A stretch of DNA of 64,000 nucleotides from Spiroplasma floricola 23-6 (lineage in GTDB: Bacteria; Bacillota_I; Bacilli_A; Mycoplasmatales; Mycoplasmataceae), in assembly GCF_002813555.1 (NCBI RefSeq), contig NZ_CP025057.1:913501-977500 (forward strand), in the 5' to 3' direction. The translations under genes were made by a program, and so were the position numbers. The notes below the pieces were generated by a model that had not been told where the DNA came from, made no database searches, and saw only the letters and a program-made list of their open reading frames with translations. Below, piece by piece: positions 20,248-32,736 of the stretch (position 1 is the first letter of the stretch; every line of letters starts with the position of its first letter).

Positions 20248-21116
20248 TAAACAGCCACTGCTCCTTTAATTATAGGATGACTTTCATATCCCTCTAAAGA
20301 AATATCTTCAAATTTTATTTCAAAAATTGATTTATTTTTTGTATCAATTTTTAAAGTTGGCAATTTTTTTGGTTCTCTTGTTAATTGTAATTCTAATTGC
20401 TTAATATGATTTGAATAAATATGAGCATCTCCTATTGTATGAATAAAATATCTTGGTTTTAAATCACATTCAATAGCTACTAATTCTAAAAGTAAAGAAT
20501 AACTTGCTATATTAAAAGGTACTCCTAAAAAAATATCTCCACTTCTTTGATAAAGTTGTAAATCTATGAATTTGTCTTTTGAAACATAAAATTGAAATAA
20601 AGAATGACATGGAGGTAAAGCCATTTCATTAACTTCTGCTGGATTTCAAGCAGATATTATATGTCTTCTTGAATATGGATTCTTTTTAATATCATTGATT
20701 AAATTTTTAAACTGATCTACACCATTGAAATTTCTTCATTGCTTTCCATAAACAGGTCCTAAATCACCATGTTTTTTAGCAAAATCAGAGTTATTTTTAA
20801 TTTTATCGATAAATTCTTGCAAAGTTTCATTTTTATAATCTTTTTGCTTTTTAAAGATTTCATAAGGTCATTCATTTCAAATATTGACATTATTATCAAC
20901 AAGATACTTTATATTTGTATCTCCACTAATAAATCAAAGAATCTCATGAACTATTCCTTTAAAAAAAACTTTTTTTGTTGTAACAAGAGGAAATCCTTGT
21001 CTTAAATCATATCTTGATTGAGTTCCAAACTTCGAAATAGTTCCTGTATTAGTTCTATCTTCTCTATTTTCTCCAGTTTTTAAAATATCGTTTACCAAGT
21101 CTAAATATTGTTTCAT
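20247..21116 (-). CDS. thyA: thymidylate synthase
   Basis: ThyA converts dUMP to dTMP using methylene-THF. The 289-residue protein has the catalytic Cys170 in LPPCHS, the dUMP-binding RRHIISAWNP upstream, and [17 protein letters not shown] with the [12 protein letters not shown] block downstream. Length is near that of the short Lactobacillus-independent type. With comEB at 24.2 kb and folA it completes a route from dCMP to dTMP. Confidence 0.97.
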
Positions 21117-21151
21117 ACTATCACCTTCTAAGATTATAACTAGTTAAAAAA

Positions 21152-21183
21152 ATAAAAACCACAAAATATACTGTGGTTTTTAT
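21152..21183 (-). terminator. terminator between acpS and thyA
   Basis: ATAAAAACCACA and TGTGGTTTTTAT pair perfectly over 12 bases, overlapping the acpS stop. It has T-runs in both directions. Confidence 0.85.
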
Positions 21184-21500
21184 AAATTTAGAGCAACTGC
21201 AACTGAATAGTTCTGTTCATGACTTATTGATATTTCTATATTTCTATATTCTTGATTTTCAATAATTGGCTTTTCATTATCATAAATAATATTAATTGAA
21301 TTTAAAACTATTTTTTTTTCAAGACACTTTATTAATGCTTCTTTTGCAGCTCATCTTCCTGCTACAAATTGAGTTTTTGCTTCTTGACTTTGCAATTTAT
21401 TTAGCAAAATGAATTCACTTTCATGCAAAAACTTCTTTAAGAATTTATCATTTAAATTAATTCTTTTATTTTCAACAATATCTATTCCTATTTTTGCCAT
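21180..21500 (-). CDS. acpS: holo-[acyl-carrier-protein] synthase
   Basis: AcpS moves the phosphopantetheine arm from CoA to acyl carrier protein. The 106-residue protein has GIDIVENKRI near the N-terminus (the magnesium-binding Asp of the GxDxxE motif) and the FVAGRWAAKEALIK motif (residues about 47-60) with a TGA-coded Trp; ISISHEQNYSVAVAL closes it. ATG 21500 lies two bases after the stop of the CvpA-like gene. Confidence 0.95.
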
Positions 21501-21502
21501 AA

Positions 21503-23074
21503 TTAATTAAAATATCCTTTTGCAAAATCAAAGTAGTATTGAATTCAATAACTATTTTTATAGTTATCTTTTCATCATTTTTGTTGTTCTGGTTCAATAT
21601 CTTCTACATTATTTTTAGTTTCAAAAGTTGCTCGTGTTGCAAAATTTGCAAGTCTAGAAGGTAGTGCATCAATACCATAGAATTCTCCAAGTTTTAATTC
21701 ACCTGAGGGCACTATTTCTAATCCATCAATTAAATAATTTGCTGTATAAATTGTTGATAAATAAGGCATTGTATCTAAATTATTTCTTGTTGTTGCATTT
21801 ACATAATTTAAACTTTTAAAGAAGTTATAAGTCAATTTTGGATCTCTTAAAACTGTTGACATATGTCTTTGAGTCGTTTTACCCGTTGCTTTTCATTTTT
21901 CATCAATATTATCTGCTAATTTAATAAATGGATTAACTCTTGTATCTTGTTGTGTATTTGGACTTTCACTAACTCATTTATAAAAGTTAATCATTTCACT
22001 TTCGTTTAATCACCCTTCATGTAATTTTTCTTTATCATGATTTGTTGATAAATAATATTTATCTAAAGCATTGATTAATTGAACACTTGTAACTTCAGTT
22101 TTTGTAGTAGTTGTATCATTTACAAATATAGCTGTACCCATTAACATCATCTCTGTTGTTAATCTGAAAAGAGATCTTGAATCTTTTGGCATTACTTCAA
22201 TACAAGTTGATACTGGTGTTTCAAGTGGATTTGTAGTTGAATAACCTTTTGCTAATAAATCTTCATAAACCACAAAAAAGTCTTTTAAATTATCTGTTGA
22301 TTTATCTGCAATTAGTTGAGAAGAAATAACCATAAGTGGATCTAAGACATATTTTGTAATACAAGAGTTTGTATATGTAAATCCAAAGATTGGAATTGCA
22401 GGCATTGGTGAGCTTATCTTTCTTGCTAAAGAATATTTTTTATATGCGCTTCCATTAAGAACTTTATCTTTAATTTGTTCTTCTGTCATATTTGAATAAT
22501 CCATTAACCCTATTCTTTGATTTTCTGTTTGAAATAAAGGAAAACTAGCCATAAAACTAACAGACATTGATAAAGTCATTCCTAAAGCAAGACCATTAAA
22601 AGCTCCTATTAATGTATCTACACTTCCAATAATTTTAACTTTGCTCATTTTTCTTTTAAAAGCTCTGTAAAAAATTAAACCAATTATATTTACAAATATA
22701 AATATAAATATACTAAAAAAGACATATATTCCAAGTGCTGATATTACTTTTAAAATCTCATAACCTGTTCCTGATCCATCAATTGGTAGGTTTGTCGACC
22801 CTGGTAAAAGACCTGAAATAAAGTTACCAAGTGTTACACCAAGAGAAGAAAAAACATCAACAAAACCAGATTTTACTCATAATTTCATAAAAGTTGGATT
22901 TAAAGCATTAGTTAAAAGTGCTGGGACAAACATTAAGATTATAAGTGCTATAACTTGTAAAAGAAGTAAATAAAAAGTTGCTAAAAAACCTCTTTTAATT
23001 CCCCAAACAGTGCAGCCAATTATAATAGAAAAAGCCATTATATCAAATAGTCATCACGGCCCTATATTAATCAT
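21503..23074 (-). CDS. CvpA-like polytopic membrane protein
   Basis: A 523-residue protein. The N-terminal 160 residues carry four membrane segments with the layout of the CvpA family (WWLFDIMAFSIIIGCTVWGIKRGF at the start; the SVDTLIGAFNGLALG motif near 150-165). The C-terminal 350 residues are soluble and rich in Asn, Thr and Lys, with no family I recognise. It opens with a GGGAGG ribosome site and tandem TGA-Trp codons at residues 7-8. It is upstream of acpS with a two-base gap. CvpA in Enterobacteria affects colicin V production; the role here is unknown. Confidence 0.75.
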
Positions 23075-23122
23075 TTGCTTTTCCTCCCATCATACTATAA
23101 TTTATTATACCAATATTATTAT

Positions 23123-23153
23123 TTGAAACTTAAATCATATTTTACTTTATAAT
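23123..23153 (+). promoter_or_regulatory. promoter of rnhC
   Basis: TTGAAA at 23123-23128 and TATAAT at 23148-23153 with a 19-base spacer, then GAAGGAG ahead of ATG 23178. The spacer is slightly long, but the -10 is perfect. Confidence 0.55.
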
Positions 23154-23177
23154 TTATTTTGAAGGAGTAATAAATAT

Positions 23178-24068
23178 ATGAATAATAAAAGTTTTAAAAG
23201 AGTAAATGAAGAAGTAATAAACAAAATTGTTAATGAAAATCAAAACTTTTTATATACTTCTAAAAATAAAAGTATAAAATATTTATTCAAACTTCCATAC
23301 GGACTTGTAGTTAATATTTACAAAACAAATACAATATTATTACAAGGTGAGAAAATAGAAGAATTTGCAAGTAAATATTTATTAAACTCTGATTCTGACA
23401 AAAATAAGTCTACTTTAGTTAAAAAAATAATAGAACTACCAAATATTGGCTGTGATGAAGTTGGAGTTGGAGACTTCTTTGGACCTTTAATAACTTGTTG
23501 TGCTTTTGTAGAAAAAGACTTTCTAAAAAAATATCCTTTATTAATTAAAGAAATAGTAGATTCAAAAAAAATAACTGACTTAAAAATAATTAACTTATTT
23601 GAACAAATAAAAGACAAAGTTATTTGAGAAGTTTATATACTTGATAATTCAAATTATAATAAAGCATATGATATTTACAAAAATACTCATAAATTAAAAG
23701 CAATATGCCATAATCAGGCTTTAAAGAAATTACTTAAAAATAATATAAATCTAAAGGATATACAAATAATAATGGATCAATTTGTAGATGAAAAAAACTA
23801 CTATAAATATTTACTAGATCAAAAAGTTGTAATTAAAGATATCTATTTTGAAACTAAAGCAGAATCAAAATATATATCAGTGGCTTGTGCAAGTATTATT
23901 GCTCGTTATCATTTTTTAAAAGAAATTAAAAGATTAGAGAAAGAATTTCAAGTAAAACTACCTTTAGGAGCTAATAATCATGTAAAAGATTATGTTAATA
24001 GATATAAAATAGAAAAAAAAGATATTGTTGATAAATTTACAAAATTACATTTCAACAGTAAAATATAA
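23178..24068 (+). CDS. rnhC: ribonuclease HIII
   Basis: RNase HIII cuts the RNA strand of RNA/DNA hybrids. The 296-residue protein has an N-terminal TBP-like substrate-binding domain (about 1-85) and the RNase H core with GCDEVGVGDFFGP (Asp93, Glu94), then the third acid in IIMDQF (Asp about 200) and the SVACASIIARYHFL helix. One TGA-Trp lies at residue 150. It is one of the few plus-strand genes here and has its own promoter and a strong terminator. Confidence 0.95.
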
Positions 24069-24094
24069 AAAACCCATTTTAAAATGGGTTTTTT
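24067..24094. terminator. bidirectional terminator at the rnhC 3' end
   Basis: A palindrome centred at 24080 (AAAACCCATTTT/AAAATGGGTTTT) is flanked by A- and T-runs. It overlaps the rnhC stop and would also end minus-strand transcripts from the comEB side. Confidence 0.85.
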
Positions 24095-24180
24095 ATATTC
24101 TTAACGATGGACGCATTAAGAATATTAATTTACTTTAATAAATTAATGTTTGAAATACAGAGTGCTAGTAAACTAACACA
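24067..24180 (-). ncRNA. candidate structured small RNA downstream of comEB
   Basis: On the minus strand, 24187-24192 reads TATAAT and is followed by four back-to-back hairpins: GTGTTAG/CTAGCAC (24162-24179), ATTAATTTA/TAAATTAAT (24124-24147, nine perfect pairs), ATATTCTTAA/TTAAGAATAT (24095-24125, ten perfect pairs) around the GC-rich loop TGCGTCCATCG, and the terminator at 24067-24094. No open frame runs through. The pattern suggests an independent RNA of about 110 bases, or a long structured 3' untranslated region of comEB. The -35 box is weak (TTTTCC-like). The orientation is inferred from the -10 and terminator. I do not recognise it as SRP, tmRNA, RNase P or 6S RNA. Confidence 0.45.
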
Positions 24181-24226
24181 ATTTATATTATATTTTAAAA
24201 AAGGAAAAATAAAATAACTTTTTAAA

Positions 24227-24697
24227 CTAATTTAATGATACTTTAACTGCTTTTTTAAAAACTAATTCAACTTTTGCATCTTTAAGCATTTTTTTTGCTA
24301 TTTTATTATGCACTGTATCTTCATATTTATCACAAGAATATATTATTTTTTTAATTCCTGATTGAATAATACTTTTTGAGCATTCATTACAAGGAAATAA
24401 ATTTGTATATATTATACCTCCTCTTACAGATTCTTTTGAAGACAAAATAGCATTTAATTCTGCATGTACAATATAAGGATATTTTGTATTTTCCAACTCT
24501 CCATCTCTTGCTCAAGGATAATTATCATCATTTAATCCTCTTGGCAAACCATTATAACCAGTTGAAATAACTTGTTTTAAATCATTTACAATAACACATC
24601 CAACTTGAGTTACTGGGTCTTTACTTCTCATTGCATTTAATTGAACCATTGCTAAAAAATATGTATCTCAATCTATATAATCTTTTCTTTTTTTCAT
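24227..24697 (-). CDS. comEB: dCMP deaminase
   Basis: It deaminates dCMP to dUMP, the ThyA substrate. The 156-residue protein has the cytidine/deoxycytidylate deaminase zinc site HAELNA (His78, catalytic Glu80) and PCNEC (Cys103, Cys106), and TQVGCVIV plus the TGYNGLPRG loop near the N-terminus. It starts at ATG 24697 only nine bases after the rhomboid-like gene. dTTP/dCTP feedback is usual for the family, but cannot be judged here. Confidence 0.93.
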
Positions 24698-24705
24698 AAA
24701 CTTTT

Positions 24706-26016
24706 CTAACTCCAACTAATAATAGTACCATCTGAATTCATAAATCAATTTCATCCATTTCGTTGAAATATTTTATTTGCACTATCTGCTGACATTCAGT
24801 TTTTATGAACATAAACAGATAAAGCTCGTGCTGATAACAAATCATGTGCTGGCATATAATAATTAATAAAAGTTAAAGTTAATGGTAAAACTAATGCAAA
24901 TATTAGTATTACTATTGGTAAAATTATTAATTTATCTATATTTTGCTTATTATAAATTGATAATAAATAAATGCTTGAAGATATAGCAGCTGAAGCAATT
25001 ATCATAATATATATATGAAATTGTTGTGAAAATAGTGGATAAAAAATTAAACATATTATTGGAAAAATTAATCTATTTTTTGAGAATAATTGAATTGGTT
25101 CTCTTTTTTTATCTCAAGTAGTTACCCCAAGCACTCCAACTACACTTGCCATAAATCCTATTCCCCCTGAAAAAATTGCAGTTTCAGATGGAATAGTTGC
25201 ACTTACAAAAAAACCTGTTAATGGATAAGTTATAAATATTGCAAGAGCAAATCTAAAAGAACCTACAAGTCCTTCAGTATATCTTGCAATTTTAATTGTT
25301 CCATAAGTTATAAATATAATTTGAAAAATAGCCATTGGAAGTCCAGCTGAAAGAACTGTAAATCCATATGTAAATATTCTTCACCACTGACCACCAGTTA
25401 TTGTTAAATTTCTATTTGTTGCACCAAAAAATAAATCTGCTATTCTTGAATCTAAAGGATTAAATCAAAGAAAATATAGTATTGTTGTAACAATTGGAAG
25501 TATAAAGAAAATACTAGATAAAATTATAGAAATAGGACTATTTTTATTCATTCTTTGAACTGCTTTTTTAAATTTTAAATTTGTTGATTTTGAAGGATTT
25601 TGAAGAATTTCAATTAATTCTTCATCAGAGATTCTTTCATCCTCTTCTTCTTTTTCAGGTTCTTTTAAAGAATCAATTTTTGAGAAATATGGCTTTAATT
25701 TTACTTTTATATTTTCTAAATTAGAAACACTAAAAGTTGTTCCTTCTAAAGCAATATCTATATCTTGATCACTTAAAGCAATATTTAAAATGTCAATTTT
25801 TTCTCTTTTTTGTTTTTTTAAAGTATCTTTTATTTCGCCTAAGTTTTTATCAGTTGTAACAGGTGAACCCACAGTTACTCTAATTATTTTGAATTCAGCT
25901 TTAGGATTAACTAAATATGAAGCATAATCATTGCTATACTTTTCCAAAGCTTTATATTTTTCAACTTTAACAAAATAGTGAACTAAACTTAATTTTAATT
26001 CATTGAAATTTGCCAT
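24706..26016 (-). CDS. rhomboid-like membrane protein, catalytic serine apparently missing
   Basis: A 436-residue protein. The first 160 residues are soluble and charged, with an acidic stretch KEPEKEEEDE near 118-128. From residue 165 it is membrane-embedded with at least six helices. GGQWWRIFT (209-217) after the first helix is the typical rhomboid loop motif. The GxSG of rhomboid proteases is replaced by GGIG (284-287), so the nucleophile position seems to be Ile, and no histidine appears in the later helix (IMIIASAAISSSIYLL). It is therefore probably a pseudoprotease of iRhom type, or a derived mollicute form using another residue. It is followed by comEB and preceded by rluD with a six-base gap. 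Confidence 0.75.
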
Positions 26017-26022
26017 ATATAA

Positions 26023-26946
26023 CTACTCACCTATTCTTTTAAACATATTGATTTTATCATTAAATTGTTTTGGTAACTCACTTATTAATTCAATTTTTTC
26101 ATTAGTTATCGGATGATTAAATGCAAGCTTATAAGAGTGTAGATATTGACCAAACTCATCTTTCATATCCTCTTTAAATGCATAAAGTGGATCTCCAACA
26201 ACTGGATGTTTTATATAAGCTAAATGTACTCTAATTTGATGAGTTCTTCCAGTTTCAATAATACAACTTATTTTTGTATGATTTTCAAAACGCTCTAAAA
26301 CTTTAAAATTTGTAATTGCATGTTTTGAATTAATATCTGTTATTGTCATTTTTTTTCTATCACCCTTATGACGACCAATTGGAGCATTAATTTTTCCAGC
26401 ATTTGGTTCAATAATACCATGAACTAAAGCGATATACTCCTTATGAATTTGATTATTTGCCAACATTTCAGTTAGTTTTTTATGAGATTTATCATTTTTT
26501 GCAACAATCATTAATCCTGTTGTCATTTTATCAAGTCTATGAACTATTCCAGGGCGCAATACTCCCCCAATTGAAGATAAATCTTTAATTTTAAATAATA
26601 ATCCATTTACCAAAGTTCCATTGGGATTTCCTGCAGCAGGGTGAACTACAAGTCCATTTGGTTTATTAACTACTAATAAATCTTTGTCTTCATAAACTAT
26701 TTCAAAATCAATATCTTCAGCTTGTGCTGTTAATTCAACAGGCTCTTTTAAATTTATTTTAATAGTATCTCCATTTAAAAGATTATATTTAACACTAACT
26801 GTTTGATCATTTACAAGAACATCATTAGATTCAATTAATTTTTGAACATAACTTCTAGAAAAATCATAATCTTTTTTTAGGTAATCTGTTAAAAATTTAT
26901 CTAATCTTCCTAAATCCTGTTCTAATTTAATTTCTAATTGTTCCAT
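26023..26946 (-). CDS. rluD: 23S rRNA pseudouridine synthase, RluD/RluC family
   Basis: The 307-residue protein has an N-terminal S4 RNA-binding domain (about 12-75) and the catalytic HRLDKMTTGLM motif (Asp near 140), followed by GRTHQIRVH. It modifies uridines in 23S rRNA; which positions (RluD-like 1911/1915/1917 or another) cannot be decided. Unusually for this genome it has no TGA-Trp. It starts at ATG 26946, three bases after the lspA stop, the standard lspA-rluD order. Confidence 0.95.
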   Translation of the reverse strand: MEQLEIKLEQDLGRLDKFLTDYLKKDYDFSRSYVQKLIESNDVLVNDQTVSVKYNLLNGDTIKINLKEPVELTAQAEDIDFEIVYEDKDLLVVNKPNGLVVHPAAGNPNGTLVNGLLFKIKDLSSIGGVLRPGIVHRLDKMTTGLMIVAKNDKSHKKLTEMLANNQIHKEYIALVHGIIEPNAGKINAPIGRHKGDRKKMTITDINSKHAITNFKVLERFENHTKISCIIETGRTHQIRVHLAYIKHPVVGDPLYAFKEDMKDEFGQYLHSYKLAFNHPITNEKIELISELPKQFNDKINMFKRIGE

Positions 26947-26949
26947 AAT

Positions 26950-27696
26950 TTACCCCTTTTGCTTATATTCTTTTCATGTTTTTGAAAGTTCTTGATTACT
27001 TTTCAAATATTGTTTATATGTCATTTTTTCTTCTTTTTTAAAATTGAATTTTTGATAATATACTTCAAAAAGAATTTGTTTTCTATTCTGAATATCGCAG
27101 TAAAATTCATATTTATCTTTGTCTTTTTTTCTCATCACAAGTTCTATAATCTCTAAAATAACATAAACAATTAAGATAAGTATAATTATTCCCACAGCAA
27201 TAGAGACTCATGCATCTGCTAAATTGAAAATATAACTATCTGATCCAAAAAAACTAAATTCAAACTTAAGAAAATCAACAACTCCACCTTTTATCCCTTT
27301 ATTAGTAGCTGGTGCTCAAGCTCTACCTAATAAATTTGCAACACTTCCTGCAACCATTAAATTAATTGGTATTAATCAGTATTTATTTTTTATAAAAATA
27401 AATACACCTATTAAAAATAGTGTTACAAGAGCAGCTATTGATATTGCCAAACTTAAGTTCCCTGCGTTCATACCATAAGCAGCTCCGGGATTTATTACAT
27501 ATTGAAAACCTATAAAATTAGGAATAAATGTAACTCCAGCTCCATCCAATACCATTTGTTTAACAACAATTGCTTTACTTATTCAATCTAAACTTGCTAA
27601 AAAAATTATGAGTGGTAAGCATCATATTAATTTATACTTTCAGATATAATTATATTCTTTTAAATATGACTTAATGTTAAAAATAAAGTCTCTCAT
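26950..27696 (-). CDS. lspA: lipoprotein signal peptidase
   Basis: LspA removes leaders from lipoproteins such as the four encoded in this window. The 248-residue protein has four membrane segments, the VINPGAAYG motif near residue 70, and NLADAW with the second catalytic Asp near residue 180. The motif normally NLxDR reads NLLGR here, so the first catalytic Asp is Gly; an Asp in GGVVDF follows about 18 residues later. The C-terminal 50 residues form an extra charged cytoplasmic tail absent from shorter LspA proteins. It lies between ileS and rluD, as in many Firmicutes. Confidence 0.92.
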
Positions 27697-27709
27697 TTTT
27701 TATCACACC

Positions 27710-30418
<2,709 letters not shown>

Positions 30419-30439
30419 ATTAGTTAATTCCTTTCAAAA

Positions 30440-30661
30440 TAAAACGCTCCTAAAATAGGAGCGTTTTACCACGGTACCATCCTAATTAAATAAGCACAAA
30501 AAAATATGCTTATCCATCTTAATTAGATTGTTAACGCTATCCTTGCGAGCAGTTCTACTAAGTAAAATTAACTTTTCTTCTGCTAATTAAATAAGTGATA
30601 ATTTAAATAATCTTTTGTTAATTCTCACCAACCATTAACTCTCTGTGAAAAGTACTTATTT
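30440..30661 (-). promoter_or_regulatory. T-box leader of ileS (Ile specifier)
   Basis: The leader has the layout of a tRNA-sensing T-box. Stem I is closed by AAATAAGT (30654-30661) and ACTTATTT (30589-30596), with the specifier ATC (30597-30599) just before the 3' strand, followed by A as expected. GGTTGGTGAGA and AGAGAG lie in stem I. The T-box sequence is GGATGGTACCGTGG at 30468-30481, able to pair with uncharged tRNA-CCA, followed by the terminator AAAACGCTCC/GGAGCGTTTT (30441-30467). Uncharged tRNA-Ile would favour the antiterminator and read-through into ileS. The start of the leader overlaps the region just after the upstream lipoprotein gene. Confidence 0.93.
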
Positions 30662-30677
30662 AAATTCTGTCTTATTT

Positions 30678-32333
30678 CTATTCTTTATATCATTGTTTCA
30701 TATTTTCATTAATAAATCAATCTAAACTTGATCCATATTTAAAAGCTGTAGGATTTTTTATATGTTCATTTATGCTTTGATTTTCTGTTGCAGAGTTATT
30801 TGAAAATATTTGGTCAATATTTATTCCAAAATAATTAAATCCTACTATATTTTTTGTAAATTCTTTATTTAGTTCTTTTGAATTATCATGAAGCTGTTGT
30901 AAAGCTATTGCCAAATTACTTAATTTATCACTTTCATTTTTAAACCCAAAAGCACTTGATGTTGAAGAATAGGGACTTGCAGTTCCTATTCTTATTGCTT
31001 TATTTGATAAATCATAAAATCTTGAGTTTTTATTTCATTCAGGGTCTAAAAAACCTCTTAAAGTTCCATAAAAATAAGCAGGATCTTCTATACTTGGTGA
31101 AAGTTTTGATCTAATTTTTTCACCTTTTTGAATTGTTGTATCTCCAACTGTAAAAGTTTCTGGTGCCACAAAAAAGTGAGTTGGTCTATTTATATTATAC
31201 ACAAGCAATGTAATATCTTTGTATCATCCTTCCAAAGATTGAATAAAAGGTATTACAGTAGGTTTGTTTGTTTCAATTGCTTCTCTATAAAGTCATTCCA
31301 TTTTTGAAGAAATAGTCAAATAAAAGTCCTTTCCTTCTAGTCAATATTCAACCATAATTTCTTTAACAGCTTGAGAAAGTGTTTCTTGGCTATCTCTATC
31401 ATATAAAGTTTTTCCAGCAAGAGCTATGTCAAGTCCATCTAAACCATAAGTTGTTAAAATGTCTTTTATTTTATCTTTTAAAGACTGTTTTTGTTTTCAT
31501 TTTCAAATCATTCTATCAGCTGTTGCTCCACCAAGTGAAGTGATTATTTTAGTATTATCAGTTCAAGTGCCTGCTTCAATACTATTTTTTCTATTAATTA
31601 AGAATTGTGAATTTTTTATGTCATATGCTGCATTATTTTCAATAGAGTTTGGATTAAAATCGTTAATATTTAAACTATCAATCTCATATTCTCCTGCTTT
31701 TGTATATAATGAAGAAATATTGATAATATTATATGGATTTACTTTTTTTTCCCCCATTTTTGCTTGAATAATTGCTTCTAAAGATGGCTCTCTTCAACCT
31801 AAACCAAAGTAATTCTCTTTTTCCTCTACTTTTTCTCTTTTACAATTTGCAACTTTATCATTTTTTATTGAATAAGTATTTCCTCAATTCCATCAAGTTC
31901 CCATTAAATTCGACTCTTGTTGATTGATTGGATTTTTAGCATTTTTAACTGCATCCTGAGTCGAATCAAAAGTAATTGTTGTATTACCTTTCATAATATT
32001 TGAGTTTTTAGAAGCCCTTACAGTTGCTGAATAAGTTTGAGTTTTTTTATCATTTGAATCTGAAATTAGCTTAATTGAACTATAATCAAAAAAAATACTT
32101 GCCAAATTTTCTATATCTTTTTGCTTACTTTTATAATTATCTTTATTAATATTATTAACTTGAGCAATTTTTTTAATTATTTCTTCTTGATTTACTTTTT
32201 CTAAAAGACCAAGATCTCAATTGTAATTAAGAGAGTCTAAGTTTTTTGATTTAATTGAGCAAGAAACAATTGTTGATGTTGTTGATGATACTATAAATGA
32301 ACTTGCTGCAAATATTGAAAGTAGTTTTTTCAT
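30678..32333 (-). CDS. lipoprotein with degenerate GH18 (chitinase-like) domain
   Basis: A 551-residue surface lipoprotein: the leader ends TSTIVSC with lipidated Cys25. The middle has KIITSLGGATADRMIW (262-277) and YGLDGLDIALAG (296-307), which match two consecutive strands of glycoside hydrolase family 18, the SxGG strand and the DGxDxDxE catalytic strand. In the latter the last two acids are Ala304 and Ala306, so the proton donor is gone. A chitin- or glycan-binding role or adhesion is likelier than hydrolysis (inference). It uses many TGA codons for Trp, consistent with sugar-binding surfaces. The ileS T-box follows directly after its stop. Confidence 0.78.
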
Positions 32334-32369
32334 ATATATCATTTCCTTTAAAATAATTATAAATTAAAA

Positions 32370-32399
32370 AAATAGCAAAATCTAATAAGAAATGCTATT
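32370..32399 (-). terminator. weak hairpin after coiled-coil gene
   Basis: AATAGCA and TGCTATT form a 7-base-pair stem just at the stop of the coiled-coil gene, with A-runs on the plus strand upstream giving U-runs on the minus strand. Confidence 0.45.
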
Positions 32400-32736
32400 A
32401 CTTTTTTAAATTATTTATTATTTCATCTAAATATTTTTCAATATGTTCATCTTTTTTATTTAAAAAATGATCATTTTTATCTAAAAATTCCTTTAAATAT
32501 TTTGTAAATTCTATTGGATTAGCTTCAATATTTATAAGAACTTCTTCAATATTTTTTTTGAATTCTTGACCTAATGAAATTGCTTTTGCAATTATTATCT
32601 CAGCATTTTTTCTTGCAATTTCATAAACATTTTTGGTTCTTTCCAAACCTATTTTTGTATACTCTTCTCTTTTTTTATAATTTTCTAATTCCTTTTCAAG
32701 AGATCTAATTCTTTTTTCTAATTCATAATTTTCCAT
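32398..32736 (-). CDS. small coiled-coil protein
   Basis: A 112-residue, highly charged protein with heptad-like Leu/Ile spacing over the first 35 residues (LEKRIRSLEKELENYKKREE) and again near the end. The layout resembles short DivIVA/GpsB-like or stator-type helical proteins, but there is no convincing motif, so no function is assigned. It shares a base with the RpiR-family stop (TAATG), so it is translationally coupled to the regulator and lies at the end of the ABC-2 operon. Confidence 0.7.
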   Translation of the reverse strand: MENYELEKRIRSLEKELENYKKREEYTKIGLERTKNVYEIARKNAEIIIAKAISLGQEFKKNIEEVLINIEANPIEFTKYLKEFLDKNDHFLNKKDEHIEKYLDEIINNLKK

